Positions 8,732 to 18,252 are shown, counted from the stretch's first letter. The stretch: DNA of 64,000 nt from Bacteroidota bacterium (GCA_023386045.1 JAEWKK010000022.1:24268-88267), one strand, 5' to 3'. The notes: generated by a model from the sequence alone, not told the origin. Program-made: numbers and translations.

Positions 8732-9517
8732 TCAGATATCAATTTCTCCCTGCAAATAAAGAGCGCATTTTCCATTCATCAAAACCCTGTCGCCTTCCAG
8801 CTGGCACAAAAGTTCACCACCACGTGCAGATAATTGCCTGCATAATAATTTCTCCTTACCCAGTTTAGCCGACCAGTAAGGAACAATATTACAATGAGCC
8901 GATCCCGTGACAGGATCTTCAGGAATTCCAGCGCTGGGATAAAAGCATCTTGAAACCACATCAACACTCCTGCCCCTGGCAGTAATGATCACTCCCACAG
9001 TTTCGATCTTTTTCATCAATTCAAAATCAGGTTCAGCATTCATCACTGCATCTTCATCAGGAAGCACAATAAAATAATCTCTTGATCTCAATATTTCAAC
9101 TGCGGTGGAAACTCCAGCACTCTTTAATAAATTTTCAGGAACGGCACAGTCCTCTGGCATGCGCGAGGGAAAATCAAGGGTATACCATCCGTCCTTTGCA
9201 GATGCTTTTAAAATGCCTGCTTTTTCAGTGGTAAAACTGATCTCCTGTAAGTGTGGCTCCAGGAAATTTTTGATCACGTAAGCAGAAGCCAATGTAGCGT
9301 GCCCGCAAAGATCAATCTCGAAGCCTGGCGTGAACCAGCGGATATGATAGCCTTCATCAGTCTTTACAAAAAAAGCTGTTTCGCTGAGATTATTTTCCAT
9401 GGCGATCAACTGCATCTGTTCATCCTCCAGCCAGTGTTGTAAAGGCACAATGGCAGCAGGGTTTCCTTTAAAAACTTTTTCCGTAAAAGCATCAACCTGG
9501 TAAATGGATAGTTTCAT
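8732..9517 (-). CDS. PhzF family isomerase
   Basis: 261 aa, the standard length. The N-terminal half shows YQVDAFTEKVFKGNPAAIVPL and NLSETAFF, whose glutamate (about residue 46) aligns with the catalytic Glu of PhzF. The DLCGHATLASAYVI motif follows. The C-terminal half repeats the fold, with EDPVTGSAHCNIVPYW. PhzF proteins have a diaminopimelate-epimerase-like fold and catalyse isomerisations. No phenazine genes are nearby, so the real substrate is open. It sits 4 bases after the TRIC channel stop on the same strand, within a likely three-gene operon. Confidence 0.92.
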   Translation of the reverse strand: MKLSIYQVDAFTEKVFKGNPAAIVPLQHWLEDEQMQLIAMENNLSETAFFVKTDEGYHIRWFTPGFEIDLCGHATLASAYVIKNFLEPHLQEISFTTEKAGILKASAKDGWYTLDFPSRMPEDCAVPENLLKSAGVSTAVEILRSRDYFIVLPDEDAVMNAEPDFELMKKIETVGVIITARGRSVDVVSRCFYPSAGIPEDPVTGSAHCNIVPYWSAKLGKEKLLCRQLSARGGELLCQLEGDRVLMNGKCALYLQGEIDI

Positions 9518-9521
9518 TCTT

Positions 9522-10136
9522 TTATTTTATAGAGAAGCGGGGCAATGATAATTTAAATCTGACTGCAATGACTCTTATTGCAAATATCAATAGTATACAG
9601 CTGATCCTGGAAACATCGGCATTCATTTGTGTTTTCGATAAAAAATAAAAGACAATGCCACCCAGTATGCAGGCAAGTGCATAGATCTCCTTCTGAAAAA
9701 TCAATGGCACTTTATTCAGCAACACATCCCTCAATACACCGCCAAAGCAGGCCGAAATAGTGCCCAGTGCTATGCAGATGCCTGCGCTGAAACCTTTATG
9801 TAGTCCTATCTCGATGCCGATGATGGTAAAAAGTCCCAGGCCAAGTGCGTCAAATAGAAAAAGCGCCGTGGTGAGCTGCCTGAGATAAGCACCAAACAAC
9901 ATAGTGGCAATGGCCGACAAGAATATGATTCCAATTGTGAAATCGTTCTGCAACCAGTTCACTGGAAAATTTCCAACAAGCATGTCCCTGATGGTGCCGC
10001 CGCCAATGGCAGTAGCAAATGAAATAATCAGTGTACCAAAAGGATCCAGCTTTCTTTCCATGGCAGAAAAAGCTCCCGCCACTGCAAAAGCCAGTGTTCC
10101 CAGTATATCAATAACGTTGAGAAAATTTGAATACAC
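9522..10136 (-). CDS. Trimeric intracellular cation (TRIC) channel family protein, UPF0126
   Basis: 204 aa, seven hydrophobic segments, with the duplicated family signature: GGGTIRDMLVG in the first half and FGGVLRDVLLNKVP in the second. These glycine-rich kinked helices line the pore in prokaryotic TRIC structures, which conduct K+ or Na+. It is the first gene of a minus-strand group with the PhzF isomerase and the small two-helix protein (4-base then 1-base gaps). The start is the ATG at 10136. Confidence 0.88.
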   Translation of the reverse strand: MYSNFLNVIDILGTLAFAVAGAFSAMERKLDPFGTLIISFATAIGGGTIRDMLVGNFPVNWLQNDFTIGIIFLSAIATMLFGAYLRQLTTALFLFDALGLGLFTIIGIEIGLHKGFSAGICIALGTISACFGGVLRDVLLNKVPLIFQKEIYALACILGGIVFYFLSKTQMNADVSRISCILLIFAIRVIAVRFKLSLPRFSIK

Positions 10137-10183
10137 AGTTAAAGATAGCCAGACGTATGATTAACACAAAAAGCCTGGAAATC

Positions 10184-10206
10184 AAAAAGCCCCTCGCGGG
10201 GCTTTC
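10184..10206 (-). terminator. Intrinsic terminator of the DUF3857 operon
   Basis: Stem AAAGCCCC / GGGGCTTT with a TCGC loop; on the minus strand it ends in TTTTT. It lies 21 bases past the stop of the DUF3857 gene, upstream of the TRIC gene. Confidence 0.85.
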
Positions 10207-10226
10207 GAATGATATAGAATGAAATT

Positions 10227-12473
10227 TTATTTCCTTTTCAAAACAATCTTAGCCTGGCTGAATTTATAAGCTGGTTCCAGGAAGGCTATATAGTTTGGCC
10301 AGGTTTCTTTTTTATCAAAGCTCTTTTTATACACCTTCCTTGTAGTGATGATCAGTTGGTCATTTTCAACCTTTGCGGTGCTGATAAAGCTGCCGCTTTC
10401 ATTGTCTGCTGACATATTGAGCTCCTGTAATCCTTCAACTGTATACTCTTTGGGAATATTGAGTGTAATGCTGTTCTCCAGCACCCTCGCATGCGGGATC
10501 CATATATCAGTCTGCCGGGTTTTCATTTCATTTGAATCCAGTTTGATCTGGTCGCCAATGAGCTTTCCTACTTCAATAATGAAATTCCTGCCTGCCTTGC
10601 TGACCAGTTTTTTCACCGTGAATTTTTCTTTGTACTGCAACCAGGCAGTATCACCGTAACGGCCATCCCTGATCAATTCAAAATCTTCGTATTTATCAAT
10701 GTCAAATTCTGATTTGATGTCTTTCTCAAACAATTCCTTTCTTTCTCTTACACGCTCTTCCTGTTCGGGGTCTTCATAGCTAACCGAAGATTCAATCACC
10801 GGCTCATCTTTCTTGCCTTTTGCTTTTGGTGTATTGAAGTATTTCTCAAAATCATACTTCAGGTAAGACCTGTCAAGGTTGGCCTGGGCGATCTTGGCAT
10901 TCTTTGGTGCTCCCAGGAAAGTGCTGGTCCTTTCTATTCTCATCACATCCATGGCATCAGAAAGCGTGATTTCAAATGCTTCTTTTTCTACATGATCTTC
11001 TGCTTTGGAAGCAGGAATGCTGGCCCGGAAATACTGGTCTTTTTCCTGGTAACCGATGGCATAACCTTCCGCTCCCTCCATATAAGAATAAGGCTGGGCA
11101 AAGGCATCAAAATTATTGAATGCATCGAGGTAATAGAGCTTGCCTTTGCTTCTTACGCGTAACATGAAGTCCAGTTCTTCTGTGAAAAGAGCATCGCGCC
11201 AGCTTCCATATTTTCTTGGTACGTATACAAACAGTTCTGATTGTATGCCCATGAAAGCAAGCGACATGCGAAGAGCTGTTGCAAAGGTGAGACTGTTGAT
11301 ACGGATCTCGTCTTCTTTTTCAATCTTCTGCGACACCACATCTTTTTTCTCAGCAGCTAATACTTTCTTGTATAATTTTTTACCCGTCATGTATTTCTCC
11401 AGCTCGGAATGCACGGGACCTTTGTAATACATTTCAAGAAAAACCTTTCGCAGGCAATAGTAGGTTTCGCGCATGATGTCGTTATCATTCTTTAAACCGC
11501 CTTCTGCTTTTTTCTTTGCCATGTACTCCGTGGTATATCCCACCAGTGAATTAACCGTGGGTGTAACATAAGCGCCGGCACCTGCATAACGCCTGTACAC
11601 ATCTGCAATATCAAGTCCTGAACGATCAACGGTTGCCTGGCCCAGTCCTTTGGAGTCTTCGTCATTATCAGACAAGAGCACAACACGAAACTTTACTGTT
11701 GGTGTGTTCCTGTATTCCAGGTTCCAGCGTTCATCAATGGACTTTTCACGGTCCTTATCCATAAAGTAATAACTCAGGTAAGAATTTCTATCGCCGTATA
11801 CAGAAGATTTAGAATCGAATTTAATGTTAGGTGCTCCGTTGTATGCACGGTAACGAACCTTCATGCCATCAGCCATGGTAAACTTATATACCTGGAACAT
11901 GGTGGGATAATTATTCGAAAGCGAAAACAGGAAGGGTGTGAACTGTATGCCTTCCGTACGCATGTCCCAATCGAAAGAAGATTTAACTGTATAATCAATG
12001 ATGTCGCCCACTTCCAGGTCGGGAATGGCGATCTTCATTGATTTGATGTTCTGCTTGATATAAATAGGACGATAAATGGCAGGAACATCTTTTTCTTCTT
12101 CAATAGCAGTCTTCATATCAATGCTTACTTCCTTGCCATTCGCCTTGATCACTTTGTATTCGGCACTGCCATCCCTGCCCATGGTAACGTAATAGAAAGT
12201 TGAGAAGTTTTCCAGTGAGTTCTTATCCTGTAGCCTGATGCGCTTGTGAATGTACTCGTGAATGCGCACAACAGCAGCAGTTTTACCCGCAAAAATTCTT
12301 GTAAAAAGGTATTCTGTTTTTTGCCCGATGATGACAGCACTTTCTGTCTTCCATTTTTCAGGAACAGTGGTGACTTTGAATTCATCTTCTATAGTATTTC
12401 CCAGTTGAGGAGTTTGTGCAAAAAGGGTAATAGAAGTCATTACAAAGAGGCAGGCAATAAAATTTCGAAGCAT
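10227..12473 (-). CDS. Secreted DUF3857 / transglutaminase-like protein lacking catalytic residues
   Basis: 748 aa with an N-terminal signal peptide ending near LFAQ (residue 20). The first ~300 residues resemble DUF3857. The middle aligns with the transglutaminase-like domain, but the expected GDCK cysteine is replaced by a stretch reading INSLTFATALRMS, and the following histidine position reads EELDFMLRV; only the late aspartate (YYLDAF) remains. The protein is therefore probably not an active transglutaminase or protease. The C-terminus resembles a DUF2569-free beta domain found in these proteins. It sits 17 bases downstream of a paralogue with an intact triad, so the pair may work together in the periplasm. 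Confidence 0.8.
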   Translation of the reverse strand: MLRNFIACLFVMTSITLFAQTPQLGNTIEDEFKVTTVPEKWKTESAVIIGQKTEYLFTRIFAGKTAAVVRIHEYIHKRIRLQDKNSLENFSTFYYVTMGRDGSAEYKVIKANGKEVSIDMKTAIEEEKDVPAIYRPIYIKQNIKSMKIAIPDLEVGDIIDYTVKSSFDWDMRTEGIQFTPFLFSLSNNYPTMFQVYKFTMADGMKVRYRAYNGAPNIKFDSKSSVYGDRNSYLSYYFMDKDREKSIDERWNLEYRNTPTVKFRVVLLSDNDEDSKGLGQATVDRSGLDIADVYRRYAGAGAYVTPTVNSLVGYTTEYMAKKKAEGGLKNDNDIMRETYYCLRKVFLEMYYKGPVHSELEKYMTGKKLYKKVLAAEKKDVVSQKIEKEDEIRINSLTFATALRMSLAFMGIQSELFVYVPRKYGSWRDALFTEELDFMLRVRSKGKLYYLDAFNNFDAFAQPYSYMEGAEGYAIGYQEKDQYFRASIPASKAEDHVEKEAFEITLSDAMDVMRIERTSTFLGAPKNAKIAQANLDRSYLKYDFEKYFNTPKAKGKKDEPVIESSVSYEDPEQEERVRERKELFEKDIKSEFDIDKYEDFELIRDGRYGDTAWLQYKEKFTVKKLVSKAGRNFIIEVGKLIGDQIKLDSNEMKTRQTDIWIPHARVLENSITLNIPKEYTVEGLQELNMSADNESGSFISTAKVENDQLIITTRKVYKKSFDKKETWPNYIAFLEPAYKFSQAKIVLKRK

Positions 12474-12490
12474 AAACTTTGGTTGAGTGA

Positions 12491-14413
12491 TTATTTGGTT
12501 AACACGACCTGGTCGTTATAAAATTTATTGATGTCGGCAATGAAGGCATTCCATGCGGCGAATTCTGATTTCTTAAGAATGGTCTTGTTAACTATGATCG
12601 TCTTTTTGTAAATGATTGCCTTGCCATTATTTGTGTAGGAACCTTCGAAGGAATAATCGGGCGTAAGTTTTTTTACGGGTGCCGGCAGGTAATCCACTTT
12701 ATATCCTGCAGGAATAGCCATTTCAGTAATCGTAGTATAGTAATATTTCTGCCGAAACTCATAATCATTTTTCCTGTCGACAGGCATTTCAGAAGAACCA
12801 AAATCCTTGTCCCAGTCCATTACGATATACATTTCATTACCGGCTTTTGTAACCTGGTGTGAAGTTTTAAAATCGAAAGTCAGTTGCAAAGGTTTCTGCC
12901 TGTCTGAAAAATCCGAATTCTTGATATTGGATACTTCCACATTCACATCACCGTTACGGATGTAGTTAGAAAGCAATTCATTCTTGTTATCATTGCGCAT
13001 GGAGGTATAAATACTCTGCAACCTGATTTTTGACTCGCCATTAAATTCATTGGTTGTGGTTCCTACCAGCCTGTCATCTACGATCGACATTTTGGTTTGT
13101 TTGCTTTCCTTGTTGCGTTCTGCCGGGAATAAAGGAATCTTTTCGAGGATAAAGTTCTTACCATCTTCTATCAGCACCTGCTTACCCTGGATCCTTGCAG
13201 CGTAATCATTCAGCGCCATGTGCTCTTCTGTGCCATCAAGAAAATACTTCTTACCATTCAGTATCACAGTACAGATCATATGATTGTCCACACATAGCGA
13301 AGGCAATGAATAATCATAAGGAAGGTCTGAGGTGCCGATCCAGGTAAGACGTGCATCAAAGCCTGCAAGCTTCAGCATTTCTTTCAGCAGGTTGGCCTTG
13401 CCCTTGCAATCACCATATTTATTTTTATAAACATTCTGTGCCGCATCAGGTCTGAAACCCATGATACCATTTTCAAAAGCGATGTAACGGATATTATCCT
13501 GCACCCAGTAAAAAATGCTTTCCAGTTTTTCCAGGTCTGTTTTTTTACCAAAGGTGAGTTCTGTAACTTTTCCCTTGATCTCATCGGGGTTGTTGCCAAT
13601 ATCAGATGTAACTGTATGATACCAGCCATAGAGGTCCTTTACATTTTCAAAAAGAACATTGCGAACACCATTATCATTAAATGCCTTGCTGACGCAAATA
13701 ACATGCGGGAAAGAAATAGCATGATTGGGTGATGATGATTCACGTACATAAGCCTGCGCATCAGTTTTGCGGTAAGTGATCCTGGTGATGCCACCTTCCT
13801 GCACCGATGTTTTTTCAATCCCCTGCCCTGCGAAATTGAATTCGCGAAGGTCAATTTCCATCCAGGAAGGAACGTTGAACTGAACAATCCTCTCTACTGC
13901 CGGCATGGAATGATTGAAATAAAAGGAAGTAAGAAACTTGATGTCCTTATAGTTCTCTACGTAATTATATTTAAAGGCCTTGCCTCTTTCTCCCAGGGGA
14001 AATTTTACCCGGCAAAGTTTCAGGTCGCTGTGAAAAATATTTTCTTCATTATAGGATCCGCAAAGCTTCTCCACTTTCACTTCTTTTGAATCAGGATTCA
14101 TCACCTTGAGGTTATCAATGGCCAGCTGGTCATAATAAAAAAGACCATCCTCGTATTTGAGGTAATCTTTTAATGGCACCAGGGTGATCTCGTTATGCAC
14201 CGAAGCTTTTACCCTGGCTTCACCAGGAGCTGCAGCAGGATTCAAACTAAAATCCACCACTTCCTTATAAGTAGCTGCTACAACATCTTCCTTGGGAAAG
14301 CTTTTTTTCCATTCTGGAATCCGCGAGGTAAAATCGGATTGAGCAAAAGAGGAAACCGAAAAAAGGGCAAGGGTTAACAGACCTGTTAGGGGCAGGGCAC
14401 ATGACTTGGACAT
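12491..14413 (-). CDS. Secreted DUF3857 protein with intact transglutaminase-like domain
   Basis: 640 aa with a signal peptide (cleavage near SSFAQ, residue 25). After the DUF3857 region comes a transglutaminase core: KYGDCKGKANLLKEML with Cys336, then DNHMICTV with His378 and YFLDGTEE with Asp393, the expected Cys-His-Asp triad. Such proteins are common and often tandem in Bacteroidota; their substrates are not established. It is the upstream gene of a two-gene operon with the catalytically degenerate paralogue (17-base gap). The length difference (640 against 748) comes mostly from insertions in the partner. Confidence 0.86.
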   Translation of the reverse strand: MSKSCALPLTGLLTLALFSVSSFAQSDFTSRIPEWKKSFPKEDVVAATYKEVVDFSLNPAAAPGEARVKASVHNEITLVPLKDYLKYEDGLFYYDQLAIDNLKVMNPDSKEVKVEKLCGSYNEENIFHSDLKLCRVKFPLGERGKAFKYNYVENYKDIKFLTSFYFNHSMPAVERIVQFNVPSWMEIDLREFNFAGQGIEKTSVQEGGITRITYRKTDAQAYVRESSSPNHAISFPHVICVSKAFNDNGVRNVLFENVKDLYGWYHTVTSDIGNNPDEIKGKVTELTFGKKTDLEKLESIFYWVQDNIRYIAFENGIMGFRPDAAQNVYKNKYGDCKGKANLLKEMLKLAGFDARLTWIGTSDLPYDYSLPSLCVDNHMICTVILNGKKYFLDGTEEHMALNDYAARIQGKQVLIEDGKNFILEKIPLFPAERNKESKQTKMSIVDDRLVGTTTNEFNGESKIRLQSIYTSMRNDNKNELLSNYIRNGDVNVEVSNIKNSDFSDRQKPLQLTFDFKTSHQVTKAGNEMYIVMDWDKDFGSSEMPVDRKNDYEFRQKYYYTTITEMAIPAGYKVDYLPAPVKKLTPDYSFEGSYTNNGKAIIYKKTIIVNKTILKKSEFAAWNAFIADINKFYNDQVVLTK

Positions 14414-14604
14414 CTCAGTTAGTTTTTGTGGTCTGGTAAAATATAAATTTTTCCTTTAATCTGGCATGAGGTGAATAAATATTCTGAATAAATCACTTAA
14501 CTATTAAAATCAGGATGAATTAAGAAGGTAATGATGAAAGTTTTGGGGATGATAAGGCATTTAGCCTTTACGGCTGACCACAGCTAAGTTTGAGTAAGGA
14601 CATT

Positions 14605-14630
14605 AAAAAAGTCCTCGTGAAGAGGACTTT
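14605..14630 (-). terminator. Intrinsic terminator of the 2-oxoacid dehydrogenase E1 gene
   Basis: Stem AAAGTCCTC / GAGGACTTT with a 5-base loop. On the minus strand it is followed by a T run (plus-strand AAAAAA at 14605-14610), 18 bases past the E1 stop. Confidence 0.85.
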
Positions 14631-14647
14631 CTGAAAATTATTATACT

Positions 14648-17029
14648 TTATTCCGACATCATTTCTTTTATCACCCCTTTGATCTCTTCTGCATTGGGCT
14701 TGCTGAAATAATCGCCATCGCTGCCATAGGCAGGCCTGTGTGCTTTGGCGGTAATGGTTCTTGGCGATACATCCAGCCAACGGTAGCCACCCTGTTTTTC
14801 CATAACCTGGTTGAACATATATGCTGCTGCTCCTCCGGGAACATCTTCATCAACAAAAACAATCCGGTTGGTTTTTTTCAATGATTCCAGGATGAGATGA
14901 TTGATATCAAATGGAAGCAGGGTCTGTACATCCACTACTTCGCAGCTGATGCCTGATTTTTCCAGCAACTGTACGGCTTCAAGAACAATGCGCAAAGTGG
15001 AACCATAGGTTACAATAGTAACATCGCTTCCTTCCCTGATGATTTCCGGAATACCCAATGGAACGGTATACTCCAACAGGTTGGCAGGTAATTTTTCCTT
15101 GAGTCTGTAGCCATTCAGGCATTCTACAACAATACCCGGGTCATTGCTTTGCAACAAAGTATTGTACATACCAACAGCCTGAGTCATATTGCGAGGAACA
15201 CAAACATGCATTCCCCGAAGCGCGTTGATCACCACACCCATGGGAGAACCGCTGTGCCAGATACCTTCCAGCCTATGCCCGCGTGTACGTACAATCAGGG
15301 GACAGCTTTGCTGGCCTTTGGTACGAAAGTGCAAAGTTGAAACATCATCACTCAAAGGCTGCAAACCATACAGGAGATAATCAAGGTACTGGATCTCTGC
15401 GATCGGTCTCAGGCCACGCAAGGCCAGTCCAATTCCCTGGCCCATGATAGTCAGCTCGCGGATGCCTGTATCGAAGATCCGTTGTTCGCCATATTTAGCC
15501 TGCAAACCGGCAAAGCCCTGGTTCACATCACCTATATAACCCAGATCTTCACCAAAGGCAAAAACTTTTGGATTGCTGGCAAAGAGTTCGTCAAAATAAT
15601 GATTGAGTACTTCAAAACCATTAACCAGGGGAGCATCATCCGCAAATGATGGTTTGGTTTCTGTCACCTTTAAGGCGCTTTTGGGACCTTCATTATAAAG
15701 GCAGGTATTATAGAGTGATTGGTTCTGCTCCTGTAATTCCTGGTAATATTCCTTTAAGCCAAAGGTTTCCTGGCCTTGCAACAGTTCAATAGCCGCATCA
15801 AGCACACGCAGAACATCCCTGCGCAGGGGCTCCCTGATAGAAGACAATTCTTTTGCAAGAGGTTCCAGTCCGGTGTTCCCGGTTTGACCGATAGCTGCGT
15901 GTAAAAGTTCTTCTGCCCGGGCCACCTGGTTTTTAATAGGTTGGAGATAAGCTTCCCAGGCTGCATTTTTTTCAGCACGCACCTGCTCTTTTACTTCCTG
16001 TTCGATATGAGAGAGTTCTTCTTCTGTTGCAAGTACATTGGCAATGATCCATTCGCGCATTTTGCGCTGGCCATCCCATTCTTTTTCCCATTCCAGGCGC
16101 TCGGGCGTTTTATAGCGCTCATGGCTTCCCGAAGTGGAATGTCCCTGGGGCTGCGTCAGTTCTTCAACATGAAACAGGGTTGGCGTATGGGTTTCCCTTG
16201 CCAGGCGTATCCCCTCTTCAAAGGTTTCGCAAAGACTGGCATAATCCCAGCCTTTCACCTTGTAAATATTATAGCCATTGCTACCTTCTTCTTTTTGCAT
16301 GCCACTCAGTGCTTCTGAAATGGAGGCTTTTGTGGTTTGGTATTTTTTAGGAACCGAGATGCCATAGCCATCATCCCAGACAAATACTACCAGCGGCACC
16401 TGGAGAACGCCGGCTGCATTGATGGTTTCCCAGAACTGGCCTTCAGAGGTAGAAGCATCACCAATGGTGCAAAAGCAAACCTCATTACCATGATCGGAAA
16501 GTGTGGTAAATTCTTTGAGTTGCTCCACATTCCTGAAAGATTTGGAAGCAAAGGCAAGTCCCAGTCCCCGTACCATTTGCCCGGCTGTGGGAGCAATATC
16601 AGAAGACACATTTTTCCGGTTCACCAGGTCCAGCCATTCACCATTGTCATCTACAAACCTTGAAGCAAAATGTGCGTTCATCTGCCTTCCTGCGCTGAAA
16701 GGCTCATTTTCTATATTGGGATCAGCATAAAGCTGTGCAAAAAACTGTTGAACTGTTGCCAGTCCGGCAGCGAACATAAAGGTCTGGTCGCGGTAATAAC
16801 CGGAACGGAAGTCGCCTGGCTGGAAAAATTTAGCCATGGCTACCTGGGCTACTTCCTTACCATCTCCGAAAATGCCAAATTTGGCCTTACCGGTGAGCAC
16901 TTCTTTCCTTCCCAGCAAACTGGTTTCCCGGCTCATACAAACCATCCTGTAATCCTGCAATACCTCTTCCCTGAAATTATCAAATGATAATTGCTCCAGA
17001 CGCTGGCCGGTTTCAAATGAATTTTCCAT
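14648..17029 (-). CDS. Fused alpha/beta E1 subunit of a branched-chain-type 2-oxoacid dehydrogenase
   Basis: 793 aa. The first ~370 residues are an E1-alpha domain with the thiamine-diphosphate motif GDASTSEGQFW (Asp191 region) ending in WDDGYGIS (218-225). A helical linker follows, then an E1-beta domain from about residue 455 with FGEDLG, FDTGIREL (conserved catalytic-region Glu) and the C-terminal transketolase-like domain (VTIVTYGSTL, VVDVQTLLPFD, FVDEDVPGGAAAYM). It decarboxylates a 2-oxoacid and passes the acyl group to a lipoyl E2. E2 and E3 genes are not nearby. A -7 box lies only 5 bases before the ATG. A second, different fused E1 lies at 41.3-43.4 kb. Confidence 0.9.
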   Translation of the reverse strand: MENSFETGQRLEQLSFDNFREEVLQDYRMVCMSRETSLLGRKEVLTGKAKFGIFGDGKEVAQVAMAKFFQPGDFRSGYYRDQTFMFAAGLATVQQFFAQLYADPNIENEPFSAGRQMNAHFASRFVDDNGEWLDLVNRKNVSSDIAPTAGQMVRGLGLAFASKSFRNVEQLKEFTTLSDHGNEVCFCTIGDASTSEGQFWETINAAGVLQVPLVVFVWDDGYGISVPKKYQTTKASISEALSGMQKEEGSNGYNIYKVKGWDYASLCETFEEGIRLARETHTPTLFHVEELTQPQGHSTSGSHERYKTPERLEWEKEWDGQRKMREWIIANVLATEEELSHIEQEVKEQVRAEKNAAWEAYLQPIKNQVARAEELLHAAIGQTGNTGLEPLAKELSSIREPLRRDVLRVLDAAIELLQGQETFGLKEYYQELQEQNQSLYNTCLYNEGPKSALKVTETKPSFADDAPLVNGFEVLNHYFDELFASNPKVFAFGEDLGYIGDVNQGFAGLQAKYGEQRIFDTGIRELTIMGQGIGLALRGLRPIAEIQYLDYLLYGLQPLSDDVSTLHFRTKGQQSCPLIVRTRGHRLEGIWHSGSPMGVVINALRGMHVCVPRNMTQAVGMYNTLLQSNDPGIVVECLNGYRLKEKLPANLLEYTVPLGIPEIIREGSDVTIVTYGSTLRIVLEAVQLLEKSGISCEVVDVQTLLPFDINHLILESLKKTNRIVFVDEDVPGGAAAYMFNQVMEKQGGYRWLDVSPRTITAKAHRPAYGSDGDYFSKPNAEEIKGVIKEMMSE

Positions 17030-17033
17030 GTCG

Positions 17034-17064
17034 CAAAAATAGGCTTTAGGGGCTCACCGTTAAA
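17034..17064 (-). promoter_or_regulatory. Promoter of the fused E1 gene, nearly leaderless
   Basis: On the minus strand the sequence reads TTTA-N19-TATTTTTG; the -7 box matches TAnnTTTG exactly and the -33 box matches TTTG at 3 of 4 bases with ideal spacing. The box ends 4 bases before the ATG at 17029, so the mRNA would start at or within a few bases of the start codon. Confidence 0.6.
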
Positions 17065-17110
17065 AAAACACAAATTGTCCATTTTACTGGTGATTCCAGC
17101 CTGTTTGTTT

Positions 17111-17118
17111 TATTTTTG
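17111..17118 (+). promoter_or_regulatory. -7 box of the DUF1573 operon promoter
   Basis: TATTTTTG is an exact TAnnTTTG box, 17 bases before the ATG at 17136. No convincing TTTG is seen at the expected distance upstream. It is divergent from the E1 promoter at 17034-17064. Confidence 0.5.
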
Positions 17119-17135
17119 ATACCCACACCTTATTT

Positions 17136-17609
17136 ATGAAGAAAATATCTTTTTTACTGCTTTGCTTTTTTGCCTTCACGGCACTGAATGCCCAAAGCCA
17201 TGATGGTCACGACCATAATGCGGATAAAACCCTGCCTGTTTCGGGTGATGCCCTGGAATTAAAAGAGGCTGAACATGATTTTGGCAAGATCCCGCAAAAC
17301 AAGCCGGTATATTATTATTTCGAGGTGGTAAACAAGAGCACAGTTCCCTTAAAGCTTGATAATGTGAGCGCTAGCTGTGGTTGTACTACTCCCGAATGGA
17401 GCAAGGACCCTATTCCTGCAGGTGCTACACAAAAGATCAAAGTAGGTTATAATGCGGCAGCTGAAGGCTATTTTGAAAAATATATTACCATCACATACAA
17501 CGGATCCGGATCCAAACAAGTCAAGATAAAGGGAAATGTCTGGAGAGCCCCAGCAGGTTCCGCCCCTTCCAACCAGTCAATAGATTTTTTAAAACAACAA
17601 ATACAATAA
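17136..17609 (+). CDS. Secreted DUF1573 domain protein with His-rich N-terminus
   Basis: 157 aa. A signal peptide (cleavage near LNAQ, residue 20) is followed by a short histidine/aspartate segment (SHDGHDHNAD) that could bind metal. A single DUF1573 domain comes next: an Ig-like beta fold with EHDFGKIPQNKPV and the signature SASCGCTTPEWSKDPI. The two cysteines in CGC are conserved. Role unknown; family members are periplasmic or surface proteins common in Bacteroidota. The paralogous gene starts 3 bases after the stop, so the pair forms an operon. Confidence 0.85.
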   Translation: MKKISFLLLCFFAFTALNAQSHDGHDHNADKTLPVSGDALELKEAEHDFGKIPQNKPVYYYFEVVNKSTVPLKLDNVSASCGCTTPEWSKDPIPAGATQKIKVGYNAAAEGYFEKYITITYNGSGSKQVKIKGNVWRAPAGSAPSNQSIDFLKQQIQ

Positions 17610-17612
17610 GAG

Positions 17613-18125
17613 ATGAAAAAATTGTTTTTACTAGCTTCTGCTTTTGTAATGGCATTTGGCGCCATGGCCCAACTGAAATCTGAAGACCTGATCAAATTGG
17701 ATATTGAAAGGTATGATTTCGGAAAGATCAAACAGGGTACACCCGTTACTACTTATTTTACTATTACCAATATTAGCGACAAGCCTGTTGTGATCGAGAA
17801 TGCCTGGGCTGGTTGCGGTTGCACCACTCCGGAATATTCAAAAGAACCAATTGCTCCCAACGGCACTTCCAAAATCAAAGTAGGCTACAATGCTGCTGCC
17901 ATGGGTATTTTTGAAAAAGACGTAAACATCAAACTTGCAGGTGTTGATGCTGCAAAAGTGATCAAGATAACAGGTGAGGTTCTGGCCCAGGATGCTTATG
18001 ATTCCATGGTAAAATCAGAGCCAAAGAAAACTGAAAAAGCTTCTGATGTTAAGCAGGTAAATCAAACAAAGGCTACCAATACAGCCAAGAAGACCACAGC
18101 TAAAAAATCTTCTTCCAAAAAATAA
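17613..18125 (+). CDS. Secreted DUF1573 domain protein with Lys/Thr-rich tail
   Basis: 170 aa, signal peptide cleaved near AMAQ (residue 19), then a DUF1573 domain closely matching its upstream neighbour (RYDFGKIKQGTPV, AGCGCTTPEYSKEPI, KIKVGYNAAAMG). The last ~40 residues are a low-complexity lysine, threonine and serine tail (KKTTAKKSSSKK), absent from the paralogue and likely to bind polyanions such as LPS, DNA or other cell-surface polymers. The pair is a local tandem duplication that diverged at both ends: His-rich at the front of the first, Lys-rich at the back of the second. Confidence 0.86.
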   Translation: MKKLFLLASAFVMAFGAMAQLKSEDLIKLDIERYDFGKIKQGTPVTTYFTITNISDKPVVIENAWAGCGCTTPEYSKEPIAPNGTSKIKVGYNAAAMGIFEKDVNIKLAGVDAAKVIKITGEVLAQDAYDSMVKSEPKKTEKASDVKQVNQTKATNTAKKTTAKKSSSKK

Positions 18126-18144
18126 TTTGTCATTAATACTATTG

Positions 18145-18173
18145 ATCCCCCGCAAGCCGGGGGATTTTTTTTG
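18145..18173 (+). terminator. Intrinsic terminator of the DUF1573 operon
   Basis: Stem ATCCCCC / GGGGGAT with a 7-base loop and a run of T after it, 19 bases past the second DUF1573 stop. Confidence 0.88.
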
Positions 18174-18252
18174 TCCCTCCTGTATTCAAAAGCAAATCCT
18201 GATATAACCGGGATCAGCATCCACTCTCATTCAATCAACTTATTTTTGCTGC

